From Dromiciops gliroides (Eukaryota; Chordata; Mammalia; Microbiotheria; Microbiotheriidae), in contig NC_057863.1 in assembly GCF_019393635.1 (NCBI RefSeq), positions 573,756,284 to 573,820,283 on the forward strand: DNA of 64,000 nucleotides. Direction: 5' to 3'. The translations under genes were made by a program, and so were the position numbers. The notes below the pieces were generated by a model. It searched no databases. It worked only from the letters and a program-made list of their open reading frames with translations, and had not been told where the DNA came from. Positions 1-11,284 of this stretch are shown in pieces; the stretch's first letter is position 1, and each line of letters opens with the position of its first letter.

Positions 1-209
1 ATTTGGGAATGTTATAGTGTTTTGTATTTATACTTCTGAGCTCAGATCAATTGTTAATTTAACCATTTTCATTAAAGTTTCAGGATATTGATGATTTTTA
101 ACAATGCTGATCATTCTTTATCATTTGTGGTCAGGTTTTATTGGTGCATGGTAAGTACCTGGAACTGAAGGTGTTCAATAAAAGATTGTTTAATTGAATT
201 GAAATGATT

Positions 210-1050
210 TGGAGGGAGACATCTGCTAGCAATTAAATAAAAAACACATGAGATTGAAAGCAGACATAAAATGGGTACAATCTGCTAATTTGCTGACTGT
301 TGATGGATCTTAAGGGGAATGTCATATTGGAAGGGGATTGAGGGAACATTCTCTCTCTCTTTCCATATACACATATACATGTTTATGAATATGAAGAGAA
401 AGGTTATGTGTGTCTAGAATGAATACTTGTTTGTATAAGTACTTTCCACAGCTCTCATCAATTCTTGTGCATTAATGACTACATTGAATGCATATTTTAA
501 TTGGGTTGTGAAAAAAGTACGATAACATGGCATTTCACTATCTCTTTTAATAGAAGCCTAGTCTTTGTACATACACAGGTTGACATGTGATTCTATAGTC
601 TGCAAGCCAAGAATAACAAATCTAGGAATAACTACACTATCTGATAATACAGGTGCTATGCCTAGTTAGAAATAATTTGTCTACATGAGGAGACATGAAT
701 TCCTTTTAACTGAGACCTGAACATTAAAATTAATCTACTACCTTCCTGCCTTAAACAAATATTCTTTTAAAAACTCCAGTGGGGGCGGGGGGAGAAGGAG
801 AATTGATCATAAAAGACATCATATTCATGCCCTCCTCACCTTTAAATCAGTGTTCCTTTCCTTTGGAGACAGTTTTGTGAGAAAGCTTTTGTGTTACTTT
901 TTACCAGATCACAAGAAAATAAATGCAGATGAGGTAAGACTCAGTTACCTCAAATTTTTAGGTTTTTTATTTTCAAAATATTAAATAATTACTAATGCCC
1001 ATCTTGAAAAAGAATTGGATTTAGTTGAACATAGTATTTCTTTTAGACAA
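210..1050. other. AT-rich sequence, no gene seen
   Basis: No repeat family or gene recognised. There is a short CT run near 350 and a G-rich stretch at 780. A MIR-like tail may end at about 150-210. Confidence 0.4.
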
Positions 1051-1057
1051 AACTTTG

Positions 1058-1209
1058 GGGGGCAGCTAGGTGGTACAGTGGATAAAGCACTGGCCCTGGA
1101 TTCAGGAGGACCTGAGTTCAAATCCAGCCTCACACACTTGACACTTACTTGCTGTGTGACCTTGGACAAGTCACTTAACCCTCATTGCCCCCACATACCT
1201 CCCCAAAAG
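1058..1209 (+). mobile_element. WSINE1-type SINE, subfamily B
   Basis: The full head starts at GGGGCAGCTAGGTGG with a tRNA-like A box and a B box (GAGTTCAAATCC). The tail reads ACTTAACCCTCATTGCCC. No clear target duplication was found. Confidence 0.85.
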
Positions 1210-1274
1210 AGGCTATTATAATAGTGAATACCAGACAAAATAAGGACCTAAACAAAACTTTGAAATACAAATTG

Positions 1275-1503
1275 GAGGAGGGAGGGAGCAAGCATACATT
1301 AAGTACTTAAGATTATCTAACTTGATCTTCACTACAATTCTGGGAGGGAAGATCTATTATCCCAATTTTACCGTTGCTGAAATTGAGGCAGACAGAAGTT
1401 AAATGACTTTCCTGAGATCACACAGCTCTGGAGAGTCTAAGGCTGGATTTGAACTCAGGTCTTCCTGATTTTAGGCTTATCAGGCTATCCAGTGCACCTC
1501 TAT
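1275..1503 (-). mobile_element. MIR/Mar1-type CORE-SINE
   Basis: Reverse-orientation CORE-SINE: 'ttttaccg...tgaggcagacag' followed by the 'aagttaaatgac...cacacagct' head and 'ggatttgaactcaggtcttc'. Old and diverged. Confidence 0.7.
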
Positions 1504-2220
1504 TCCAAATATATGCATTTTAAAATTTTAGTTTCATTCAACACACTTAAAATATATTGTAATATATTGTTTAAAATATTTTTTATGTCCTTAACAATAA
1601 CATTATCTATTAACTGAAGCTTCCGGGACAACCATTATCAGCTATTCTCCTGAAATGAGTCAGCTAACTTTACTTTTAATTGTTTTTCTAAACTGTTCAT
1701 TGAGATTCTTAAGGATAATGTGATAGGAAGATAAATACAGACATGTACATAAGCTTTTATAACACTAATCGATTTATCAGGCAAATATTTAAATGATTTC
1801 TAAGCCCTCCCCAAGGTCTGACATTTTAACATTCTATATTAATTTTGTTTTTTGAAGTAAATCAGAGGGTTTAATTATTTTAGATCAGTTTATTTTATTT
1901 CTTCTTTTATACTCATGGCTAATTAGCATAGTCTGGTAGTAAAGTACTACAAAAACTTGGCCAAAAGGAACTAACCCAATGCAGTTAATCTGAAATTCTA
2001 TTAGTAGTACATAGATTACCCCCAAATACACATGGGAATATTAGAGTTTAGGTAACTAAAGTGGTTAACTAAGGTGGGAAGCTATTCTATAGCCTGAAAA
2101 TGAGTCACCTATAAACTGATTAGAAACAAATGCCTGTGATTTGGAAATAATGCATTCACCCCAGTTAGAACTCAAACAGCAGCAAACACCAACCCACGAA
2201 ATTGTACTGATGTCAAAGTA
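1504..2220. other. AT-rich sequence, nothing recognised
   Basis: No coding potential or repeat family seen by eye. Confidence 0.35.
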
Positions 2221-2224
2221 CAAA

Positions 2225-2300
2225 CCTTTCATCCTAGTCACAAAGCACTTTGCAAACATTACCTTAATCCTTACAACACCTCATTGATGTATGTAGGTGG
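2225..2300 (-). mobile_element. MIR-like fragment
   Basis: The 'aaagcactttgcaaacatta...ccttacaacacctcattgatg' portion resembles the 3' half of MIR/Mar1 in reverse. Confidence 0.5.
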
Positions 2301-2784
2301 TTCTTATACCTAAGATAACACTTCAGAAAGCACACAAGATTGACTATTTGCCTGCAAGGCCTTCCAAAAGGGATCTTTTTGAGATTTCAACTTGTCACGT
2401 GTGTAGGACCAATATTAGGGTATATTTGATAAAACAGTGTTACCTACAATGCCTAGCTTTGGTAAGAAAATCATTGTGCTAAACGTTTTGCTCACACAAG
2501 CATTTAGTTCTCCTGTGCTTTGAAGCTGGAGATAGCTCATGCACCCAATGTTATTTTCTGTGGGCCAGAGAGAGGCATACCCTTTAGGTAGCATTTATAA
2601 CATTCAACTAGTTAATGTGTTTACCCAAACCTTTGGTGAAGCATCTGTCACGACTGGATCTATAAAATCAAATATCAAACATGTTGCTATCTTGTATAAG
2701 GTAGGAAAAAATGTTTGGTTGATTTTCATTTTAAACTTTTATAACAGTGTACTTTTTTTTTTGTTACTACTATTAAGTGTAAAA

Positions 2785-3022
2785 ACTATTAGATTTGGAG
2801 TCAGGGAGACTAAGGTCTAAATCCCTGCCTTTGACACCCAGTAACCACAAGCAAATAATTTAACTTTGCTGAGGCCCAATTTTTGATTACTAAAACAGGG
2901 GTGATAAATAATAACTGAAATATGTATCCGACAGAGTTATTGTAAGGATATAATGAGATACTATATGTAAAATCTTTGTAAACCTCAAAGCACTGTCTAA
3001 ATGCCAATTATTATTATTAAGG
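2785..3022 (+). mobile_element. MIR/Mar1-type CORE-SINE
   Basis: In order: a 'gatttggagtcagggagac' head part, 'taaaacaggggtgataaata', 'gttattgtaaggat', 'aaagcactgtctaaatgcc' and an ATT-rich tail. A near full-length old copy. Confidence 0.7.
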
Positions 3023-3070
3023 TTGTGCTAACAGCCAACATTATCTGGCATTTTTTGCTAATGTTCAGTA

Positions 3071-3440
3071 CATTTAGAGCTGGAAGCGACCCTTTTCTTC
3101 TTGTTGTTCAGTCATTTCAGTTCTGTCACACTCTTTGTGACCTCCCTTGGGGTTTCCTTGGCAAAGATCCTGGAATGATTTGCTGTTTCCTTCTCCAACT
3201 CATTTTACACATGAGGAAACTGAGGCAAACTGGGTTAAATGACTTGCCCAGGGTCACACAGATAGTAAGTATCTGAGGCAGGATTTGAACTCAGGTTGCC
3301 CTGTCTCCAGGCCCAGAGCTTTAGAGATCAACTAATCCAATCCCCTCATTTTACAGATGAGGTTAAGTGATGAACCAAAGGTAAATAAGTAACAGAGGTG
3401 AGATCTGAACCCAGGGCCTCTGATTTCTAATTCAGCATTC
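3071..3440 (-). mobile_element. Old repeat of the 'agagctggaagggacc' type, interrupted
   Basis: The left end (3,071-3,094, agagctggaagcgacc) and right part (from about 3,321: tttagagatc, tcattttacagatgagg, gagatctgaacccaggg) belong to one element split by the SINE at 3,095-3,320. Related copies lie at 17,900, 21,289 and 27,422. Confidence 0.6.
3095..3320 (-). mobile_element. Long Mar1-type SINE nested in an older repeat
   Basis: Carries the 'gttgttcagtcatttcagt...tttccttggcaaagatcctgg' tail, then 'cacatgaggaaactgaggc' and the tRNA-type head, all reversed. This is a different, longer SINE subfamily than WSINE1. Confidence 0.7.
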
Positions 3441-4229
3441 TTGTTTCTACTCGAAGAAAATACCTTCACTTTCATTATTCTTTTCTTTGTCACCCACAAG
3501 GTGGTTTATACAGCTAAAGGGGAAAGGTAGGCAGATATTTAGATGTTCCGATTACTTTGAATAATTATCTTGCCTCATGTAGTCTGGCCCCTGGAGTGGG
3601 ATGAGGAACATGTCCGGGCAGGGTCCATGATGTGGGTAGAACTCTTTCCTTTCTCAGGAATGAGAAGGGAGGGGAACAACAGGGGTAATTTCTATTTTAT
3701 ATATTTGAGGATAAGGCCTTTGGTTCATTGGATCATTAACTGGAACGGGACAGAGAGAGAAAATGGTATCAGAGTTAAAATACAGTTTCATGAAAAGATA
3801 TGATGGGGCTGGCAAAAAGGCAAGAACCAGATTTTTCGGCTCTTAAGAGTTTGGTGCCTGGAGACAAAGGACAGGAAGTCCAGCTGGTCAGGTAATATAA
3901 CTAGTCCCACTTAAGACTGCACCCATGCATAGGAGTATTAAGTGTAGCCATCAGCTGAGGAATTTTTCATAGTGTAATTTTAACTCGTGGATTCATTCAT
4001 ATGCAGTCAGTCCTACCAACCTTTATCAACGTCCATGGAATTAACTTCCACTGAACATTAACCAGCTTTCAACCTTAGGTTGGATATCAGTCTGAAGAAA
4101 ACTACATGCATTTCATTTAGCAATGCCCAGCTGTTTATGCTACCTTGAGAGGCAGGTTTTACTAGCTAAGATTGAGAATGGATAGAAAGTACTTTGTAAA
4201 ATGAAAAATTATTTTTTAAAATGTCAGTT

Positions 4230-4400
4230 ATTTTGAAAGGAACACTGAATCAGGGAGCCTGAGCTCCAGTTCTGCCAGTAACTTAATAAATATTTGACAT
4301 TGCCTAGATATTTAACCTCTTTGGGTCTCAGTTTCCCTTAACTATAAAAAGAGGCTTGATTAAATCAACATTTATCAAATTGTGTTCTGCATAACACTGG
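4230..4400 (+). mobile_element. MIR-like fragment
   Basis: Order of 'gagcctgagctccagttctg', 'taacctctttgggtctcagtttccc' and 'ctataaaaagaggcttgat' fits MIR in sense orientation. Confidence 0.55.
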
Positions 4401-4456
4401 GATTCTTTCATGATTAATTGGAATTCCTTATGATTGTTTTGGTGGTAGTGACTTTT

Positions 4457-4606
4457 TTTTTTTTTTTAGTGAGGCAATTGAGGTTAAGTGACTTGCCCAG
4501 GGTCACACAGCTAGTTAAGTGTTAAGTGTCTGAGGCCGGATTTGAACTCAGGTACTCCTGACTCCAGGGCCGGTGCTCTATCCACTGTACCATCCAGCTG
4601 CCCCAA
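4457..4606 (-). mobile_element. WSINE1-type SINE, subfamily A, with TSD
   Basis: A poly-T run is followed by the reversed SINE ending at GCTGCCCC. A perfect 13-bp target duplication, ggtagtgactttt, lies at 4,444-4,456 and 4,607-4,619. Confidence 0.92.
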
Positions 4607-4733
4607 GGTAGTGACTTTTCTACTCTATAACATTGAATATAAACTTGTGTATGTATCAAAAATTTTGATTATATGTAGTAATTTTTCAGTATGGAAAGAA
4701 GCTAAATTTTCTCAATTTTGCTCTAAGATTTCT

Positions 4734-4882
4734 TTCTTTTTCCTTTTTTTGCAGGGCAATGAAGGTTAAGCGACTTCCCCAGGATCACACAGCTAGTGTC
4801 AAATGTCTGAGGTGAAATTTGAACTCAGGTCCTCCTGAATCCAGGGCCAGTGCTTTATCCACTGTACCACCTAGCTGCCCCC
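4734..4882 (-). mobile_element. WSINE1-type SINE, subfamily B, with TSD
   Basis: Reversed SINE. A perfect 16-bp target duplication, ttgctctaagatttct, lies at 4,718-4,733 and 4,883-4,898. It is only 127 bp from the previous SINE. Confidence 0.92.
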
Positions 4883-5884
4883 TTGCTCTAAGATTTCTAC
4901 CTACCCTCCCCACCTTTATTTTAGGGATATTTCATGTCTCTAGCCCATGCACTGGCCTCCCAGAATAACATTTCAACAACCCTAGAAGGTCACCATGTCC
5001 ATATTAGTTTGGGAAATACAGAACCAGAAAGGAATAAGTTCCTTTATAGTTTTAAAAATTCTGTGAAAAATCTGGAAATATAAAAACATAGTTATTGTCC
5101 CTTTCATGAATTTCCTAACTTGCGTAAGTAAACTTCTATTAAAACAAATCATTAAAATACCTGCTTGAAAAAACTTTCCAAAGGTTCCTTTAAAGGATTT
5201 TAAATAAGGTTTTGTGTTGATTTTTTTCATCATGAAATTTCTCATTTCTCTTAGATTTAGAATTTGAAAGAGAAGGGAACATTAGGAATTCTTATTTCAC
5301 TTGTTCCTGGAATGAGACCAGCAGGATGATTTGGATCATCCCTTCCTTAGAAAGGAGAGTTAGCAGTTTTCATGGCATGATGTAGAAAAAAGTCTTGATT
5401 CCGGTGAAAAATAGAACCAGATTCCCGGTAAGATTCCCTCCCAGCACTGAGATCCTATGGCCTTTCTAGGGCTGGGATTAAGTATTCTTGGAATAAACCT
5501 CATCATTTGAATTGTAGAATGCACATTCAATTCTTCCCACCTAACCTAACCCTAACCCCCAAGCCTTTGAAACTGAAAGCATGAAAGATTTTTAGCCCCA
5601 AACTTAAGACTGACCTCTCTTGTGTGTGGGATGTTGGCTCCCATTGGGTACTGCTGAGCTTGGCTAGGGTTATCTGATAGCTAGGGGTTTGGAAACATTT
5701 GCAGCCACACCTTCATTCTTGAAAGGCTGGCTTCTTTTGTTATACATGCTGAGGTTTTTGCATAGATTGTTAAGAGGAGCAAATATGAATGCTTTGAAAT
5801 CCTCTACATTACTAGTGATATTGAACTCTATATTATTTATTTTTCTCTCTAGGATTCTTTCCTTGCACAAAACTGATGGTCCAT

Positions 5885-6297
5885 GGTTGTTGTTGTTCAG
5901 TTGTTTCAGCTGTCTTACTTGTCATGACCTCATTTTGGGATTTTCTTGGCAAAGATACTGGTGTGGTGTTTTTTTGTTTGTTTTTTGGGGGGGCGGTGGG
6001 GGTTAAGTGACTTGCCCAGTGTCTGAGGCCAGATTTGAACTCAGGAAGATGAGATTTCCCAACAATCCAGGGCTGGTGCTTTATCCACTGCACCACCTAG
6101 CTGCCCCTGGTGTGGTTTTTTTATATCCTCCTCCAGTTCACTTTACAGATGAGGCACTGAGGCTAACAGCATTAAAGTGACTTGTCCAGGGTCACACAAC
6201 TAGCTAGTTGGTGTCTGAGGCCAGATTTGAACTCAGGAAGATGAGATTTCCCAACTTCAGGCCCTGTGTTCTGTCCACTTTGCCACCTAGTTACTCT
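5885..6297 (-). mobile_element. Long Mar1-type SINE, split by a WSINE1 copy
   Basis: The 'tgttgttcagttgtttcag...tcttggcaaagatactgg' portion is on the left, and 'cctccagttcactttacaga...cacacaactag' with the head is on the right. The WSINE1 copy at 5,968-6,107 interrupts it. Confidence 0.8.
5968..6107 (-). mobile_element. WSINE1-type SINE nested in Mar1 and carrying host-like sequence
   Basis: Flanked by ctggtgtggt (5,958-5,967 and 6,107-6,116). In place of the usual subfamily bases it contains a block (about 6,030-6,064) identical to the host SINE at about 6,220-6,254. It also lacks the usual 'gtcacacagctagtaagtgt' region. Confidence 0.8.
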
Positions 6298-6361
6298 TGG
6301 TACTCACCAGTAATCAATATTTGGACATTCATTTTCTAGAGTAAATTTTGACTTCAAATTA

Positions 6362-6770
6362 CCCTGGACCTTAACTCCAGGAGATCTGAGTTCATATTTG
6401 GCTTCTGACATTTAATAGCAATGTGACCCTGCACAAGTCATAGGACTTCTCCTTGGTCTTAGTTTCCTCATCTAGAAAATGGGGACAATAATAGCACTTG
6501 CTTCAGAGGGTTGTTGTAAGGATAAAATAAGATAATATTTATAAAGTGCCTTTGCATACCTTAAAAGGCACTTTCAGGGGCAGCTAGGTGGTGCAGTGGA
6601 TAGAGCACCAGCTCTGGATTCAGGAGGACCTGAATTTAAATGTGGCCTCAGACACTTAACAATTACTAGCTGTGTGACCCTAGGCAAGTCACTTAACCCT
6701 AATTGCCTCATCAAAAAAAAAAAAGAAAAGGCATTTACATAGCTATTATTGCTCTTAGAGCCCCCGTGAG
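6362..6770 (+). mobile_element. MIR/Mar1-type CORE-SINE interrupted by a WSINE1 copy
   Basis: The left part runs from 'ggagatctgagttcat' through 'aatggggacaataatagcac' to 'ataaagtgcctttgcat'. The tail resumes after the inserted SINE with 'acatagctattattgc'. Confidence 0.75.
6577..6725 (+). mobile_element. WSINE1-type SINE with TSD, A/B mixed
   Basis: Head GGGGCAGCTAGGTGGTGC, A-rich tail. The 14-bp target duplication aaaaggcactttca (6,563-6,576) and aaaaggcatttaca (6,726-6,739) differs at two bases. Confidence 0.9.
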
Positions 6771-7440
6771 AGAGATCTCTAGGTCTCTAGAAAACGTCCT
6801 AATGCAATGAAAAATACACATATAAACATAGCACTTTTGTACACTTATTTTGATATTGGGAAGAAAATAACTCCCTCTTTAAAAATAAAAAAAAAAAACA
6901 AAACCAAAAAATCCAACCCATTTTGGCAACAAAACAGAGAAGTAAAAATTGTCATCCAGCTTGTTCTTGGTCAATGATAGAGGCTGTCTTGTTTAAATCT
7001 GCTCCTGAAATGCAATATTACTGTCAAATATTCTGCTTTTGGTTTGTTTTTCAAATATAAACTTAATTTAATGTACACGTGCTCGGCAGCATGCAAAGCA
7101 AACTCATTTCCCCTCTAGCAACATATCAGTAATAAACAAATGAGAAATCCCCCCCTTTTTTTTTAATGTTGAAACTTAGAATATGGAATGTTGCAGGGTA
7201 TTTTAATCACTGAATTTACAACAAAATAGAGAAATATGATCTTCTGGAAAAATATACTTTCTATTCATTCTCTGTTTCTTCTCTGGCTTGGTAGACTTTG
7301 CATAGGGGTGGGCTGTCTGAGTCAGCCAAATCTGAAATTTGATAAACTCTTAGCTCCTGCTTTTACACCACCCCTGAAATAGTCAGAGGTGGCACATGCC
7401 CTATTAAAAACAGATGTATCTACACGCTTAATACCTCTCA
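6771..7440. other. No gene seen; A-rich run
   Basis: An A-run lies near 6,888-6,905. Otherwise AT-rich sequence without a recognised family. Confidence 0.35.
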
Positions 7441-7451
7441 CTATTGATTTC

Positions 7452-7607
7452 TTTCTTTTTTCTTTTTTTTGGCGGGGCAATGAGGGTTAAGTGACTTGCC
7501 CAGGGTTACACAGCTAGTAAGTGTCAAGTGTCTGAGGCTGGATTTGAACTCAAGTTCTGCTGAATCCAGGGCCCATGCTTTATCCACTGTGCCACCTAGC
7601 TGCCCAT
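7452..7607 (-). mobile_element. WSINE1-type SINE, subfamily B, with TSD
   Basis: Reversed SINE with a 10-bp target duplication, tattgatttc, at 7,442-7,451 and 7,608-7,617. Confidence 0.9.
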
Positions 7608-7784
7608 TATTGATTTCCATCAATAAACAACAAACAACATACTTTGTGAGAATGATGTGACTTTTTAGAAGCTTCCTCACTGTGCCTTTTACTTCATTTC
7701 TGCCATTGGTCTTTTTGGGTTTTTTATAGTCATGGAAAACTCCTAGTTCCCGATAACAGCACTAAAATGTCCTATGGCACTACT

Positions 7785-7962
7785 TAACCTTTCTTTGTGT
7801 CATGGACCCCTGTGGCAATCTGGGGAAGCCCATGGACCCCTTTTCAGAACCACAAATTAAATGAAACAGAGAATTACAAAGGAAATCAATTATGTTGAAA
7901 TAAAGCTATCAATATATTAAAAAAACAAAAGTTCACAGACCCCAGATAAAGAACCTCTTTCA
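7785..7962 (-). mobile_element. Small hAT-like DNA transposon remnant
   Basis: The ends 'cttaacctttctttgtgtcatggaccc' (broken here for length) and 'cacagaccccagataaagaacctc' are inverted and resemble the 'gggttcttaacctggggtcc' termini of a mammal-wide non-autonomous hAT family. The copy at 32,285 looks like the same family in the other orientation. Confidence 0.55.
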
Positions 7963-8913
7963 TATGGGAAGAGAGCAGTTTAATTTTTTTAAAAAATGTA
8001 ATCTTTCTTAAATACTATAAAGTAGCAATTAATTTTCCCTGCCTAACTTGCATATTCCTTTTCCAAGTAAATAACTGAAATGTCTTGTCGAACTTCCCTG
8101 CTGCCAAAAATGGGATACCATCTGTATACTGCATTTTCTTGGAGAATGCATATGTCCCCCCTTTGGGGAAGCATGTTAAGGGTTTTTTAATGTGACATGG
8201 AACAGAAATAAAATGCTAAAAACACATTGTATTTCTGACAGGAATACAAGACTCTGGTCTATAGGTAGCACCAAGAAGATTTGACATGCCATGCATTACC
8301 CATAGAGTAGGGAGTATAAGTCCCCAAAGCAGTGGAGTGGAGAGGAAGATAAAAATTCTAAGTGTCATTTGGTGCCCAGGAGAATCCTTTAAGGCTGCTT
8401 TCTACACAAAGCCCACTTTGACTCATCACCGTGGGGCAATGATGATTGTAACTTCTTGAAGGGTTTGTCAGCAGACATCAGATGCTGTCTGGTCTTCACA
8501 TTCTGTGAAGTATTTGAGTGATGTGAGGACAAGCCTGGTTGCCTTTAGAGAGGGTTGTTACAGCCAAAATAAGGGTTTGGGGGTCATAAAGACACACGAA
8601 GGATAGTTATTTCCCAGCCTATGGGCCCAGAAAACCTTGGGAGGCCACGCAGTTATTGTAAGCAGTCTATGAAACCAATTGTATGGCAAATATTATTTTG
8701 TATCAATACCTAATACAAAACATACAGCATAACTACCCATGATAAATAAGAAAACATATATTTTCTGTAGACTGACTAAAAAAAACTTCATGCAAATATG
8801 TATTACTTTTCCCCCCCAGGTACAAGCATTTGTGTGTGTGTGTGTATGTTTAAGTACAGACCTGTGATTTCATCATTATGGAAACTCCTTCCAGTGATAT
8901 AGATCTGCAACTC
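7963..8913. other. No gene seen
   Basis: Unique-looking AT-rich DNA with a short GT run at 8,833-8,846. No family recognised. Confidence 0.35.
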
Positions 8914-8933
8914 ATATGTACTTAGTCTTTTTT

Positions 8934-9071
8934 TTTTCTTTTTTTTTATTAATAAAGTATTTTATTTTTTTCCCATTACAAGTAAAGATAGTTCTCAACT
9001 TTTGTTTATACAGGCTTCCCAATTTCAGATTTTTCTCCCCTAGACAGCAGGTAATCTGATATAGGTTATAT
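8934..9071 (-). mobile_element. L1 3' end, strongly 5'-truncated, with TSD
   Basis: Reversed marsupial L1 3' UTR tail ('tattaataaagtattttatt', 'cagcaggtaatctgatatagg'), the same family as at 40,891. The target duplication atatgtacttagtc plus T-run lies at 8,914-8,933 and 9,072-9,091. Confidence 0.85.
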
Positions 9072-9087
9072 ATATGTACTTAGTCTT

Positions 9088-9238
9088 TTTTTTTTTTTTT
9101 TTGGTGAGGCAATTGGGGTTAAGTGACTTGCCCAGGGTCACACAGCTAGTAAGTGTTAAGTGTCTGAGGCCAGATTTGAACTCAGGTACTCCTGACTCCA
9201 GGGCTGGTGCTCTATCCACTGTGCCACCTAGCTGCCCC
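9088..9238 (-). mobile_element. WSINE1-type SINE, subfamily A, with TSD
   Basis: Reversed SINE flanked by tgtacttagtctt (9,075-9,087) and tgtagttagtctt (9,239-9,251). The left copy was later duplicated again by the L1 insertion. Confidence 0.9.
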
Positions 9239-9254
9239 TGTAGTTAGTCTTAAA

Positions 9255-9385
9255 GAGCCACTTCAGGCATTAAAAAGTTCAATGATTTGACCATGATTGT
9301 AGAGTTATTTTGTAGCCTAAGTAGCACCTGAACCAAGTTCTTCCTGACTCCATGGCTAGCTATCATACTATTCCATCATGTTCTT
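9255..9385 (-). mobile_element. MIR-like fragment
   Basis: 'ttaaaaagttcaatgatttg', 'agcacctgaaccaagttctt' and 'cctgactccatggc' follow the order of a reversed MIR. Confidence 0.5.
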
Positions 9386-9604
9386 GTTCACTCTCATAAT
9401 TAATGAAATATAAATTAACTTTAAAGTATTCTTTTCTTTATACTAGTTTTTGTTATCATCTATTTTTCTCAATCAATTGATATTAATTTACTCTCAGGAG
9501 GGAATCTAATAATTTTTTTAATGTATACTCTCCCAAAGTGCATAACGACTGTAACCTGTATGTCAATTCAGGATCCAGAATTCAACTTTGAGAGTATCCT
9601 GCTG

Positions 9605-9750
9605 GGGCAGCTAGCTGGTGCAGTGGATAGAGCACTGGCCCTGGATTCAGGAGGACCTGAATTCAAATCTAGATTCAGACACTTGACACTAGCTGTGTGA
9701 CCCTGAGCAAGTCACTTAACCCTCATTGCCCTACGGGGAAAAAAAAAAGA
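9605..9750 (+). mobile_element. WSINE1-type SINE, subfamily B, with perfect TSD
   Basis: Sense SINE with an A-rich tail. The 15-bp duplication gagagtatcctgctg is identical at 9,590-9,604 and 9,751-9,765, so this is a young copy. Confidence 0.93.
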
Positions 9751-9765
9751 GAGAGTATCCTGCTG

Positions 9766-10544
9766 AAAATAATGCAGATGGAATATTTTGCCTTCTACCC
9801 AGTATTGAGGCTTTGGCCCTAGGAACACCTGAAACTGACTCATTTCGAGCTCTGGTGAGGAAGTATTCAATTTTGGCAGCATTCTGGGCTAACAAGGCCT
9901 GGAACATGTAACAAGAAACAAAGGAAGGGCTGAGGCTCGAACCTATAGACAGTAAAGAAAATTTTCCCTTTTGATGAGCCCCATCTCCACCTCTACAGAC
10001 AAACTCAAGTGGGGAAAGAACCCAAGGCAGGTAGGGGTGATTCCCGCTTCTTGGGACCTACAGAGTCCCTCTAACTTTCAGGACCAATAAAGCCTGTGCT
10101 TTGGGTTTGCTCTTCCCCATTGGGATGCCCTCTATGCCTCATTGCTGATAGATCTGGCCTTCCCTAAATTCTCTGCATCTGGGGCACCCTACCTATTTTT
10201 CTTTCCCCTTTTGGGCTCTACTTCTTTGCTCCAAGTTGGAATGGTGTTGATCCATTTCCTGTCCACATGCAGCTTTGCTTTGCCAATTCATCACTCAAGT
10301 TCCATATCTCATCTATACTTGCCACTATTAAAGGCATTCATTTCTTCCGCATATTAGGACTCTTACAGTAAGATAGCCAGGAACAAAATTCTGCTGGATC
10401 AGAAAGCATATAAGATTAATGTGATGACAGCTCTTCTAAATAAGCCCACGGGCTTATTTAGCTGGCCTACAAAAATGTCTTCAGGCTCAGATCTTACCAT
10501 TTTGCTCAAAAATCTTCAGTGACTCCCGATTGTTGTTTGTCCTT
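9766..10544. other. No gene seen
   Basis: Short open frames only, with no protein family match that I recognise and no repeat family named. Confidence 0.35.
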
Positions 10545-10800
10545 TGTTCTTGAAGAGGACCAATGACTTCAGAAGGGTGATGTGTTGACTTGCAAGTGAA
10601 TTGTATTTAACTGAAGCAGAGTTGTGCAAAGTCATCAGCCTCATTCTCTCCTTCGGGGTCATCAAGTCCAATGGCAAGACTTCGAAGTCAGGACTACTGG
10701 AGATGAAGTCAGATGCAGTGGGAGACCTTGGCCTTTTTAAGGTTCCAGTTTGTCTGAGGCAACACCCATTCAGTAGTTAAAGACTAGGTAAAAACTGAGG
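10545..10800. repeat. Interspersed repeat, family not named
   Basis: 'gttcttgaagaggaccaatg', 'gcaagtgaattgtatttaac', 'gcagtgggagaccttggcc' and 'gaggcaacacccattcagt' look like an interspersed family I recall from marsupial DNA. I cannot assign its class. Confidence 0.4.
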
Positions 10801-10813
10801 CAAAAGATGGCCT

Positions 10814-11011
10814 AGGGGCAGCTAGGTGGTGCAGTGGATAGAGCACTGGCCCTGGAGTCAGGAGTACCTGAGTTCAAATCTGACCTCAGACACTTAAAAC
10901 TTACTAGCTGTGTGACCCTGGTCAAGTCACTTAACCCCAATTGCCTCACTAAAAAAACCCAACCAAACAAACAAACAAAAAAAAAACCCCCCAAAAACAA
11001 AACAAAAAAAA
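10814..11011 (+). mobile_element. WSINE1-type SINE, subfamily A, first unit of a dimer
   Basis: Full SINE with a long A/C-rich tail (10,951-11,011). The target duplication aaaagatggcct lies before it (10,802-10,813), but the matching copy comes only after the second SINE. Confidence 0.9.
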
Positions 11012-11025
11012 GTATCAGACTCCTC

Positions 11026-11174
11026 GGGGCAGCTAGGAGGTGCAGTGGATAGAGCACTGGCCCTGGAGTCGGGAGTACCTGAGTTCAAATCTGGCCTCAG
11101 ACACTTAACACTTACTAGCTGTGTGACCTTGGGCAAGTCACTTAACCCCAATTGCCTCACTAAAAAAAAAAAAA
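11026..11174 (+). mobile_element. WSINE1-type SINE, subfamily A, second unit of a dimer
   Basis: A full SINE starting after a 14-nt linker, gtatcagactcctc (11,012-11,025). The shared right target duplication aaaagatggcct is at 11,175-11,186. Confidence 0.9.
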
Positions 11175-11284
11175 AAAAGATGGCCTGGTTTGACTTCACA
11201 AAAGAATAAATCCTGAAGGGGAAAACCCTGCCACAGAATGAGACAATCTACTTAGCCTGAAAGCCCTTCAAAGTTTGTCGGTAA

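Noticed and set aside
1058-1140. tRNA genes at the SINE heads
   Set aside because: A and B boxes are visible, but no clover-leaf could be drawn and the units belong to dispersed SINE copies.
5535-5561. Telomere-like cctaacctaaccctaaccc word
   Set aside because: Only two or three imperfect units, too short for an interstitial telomere repeat.
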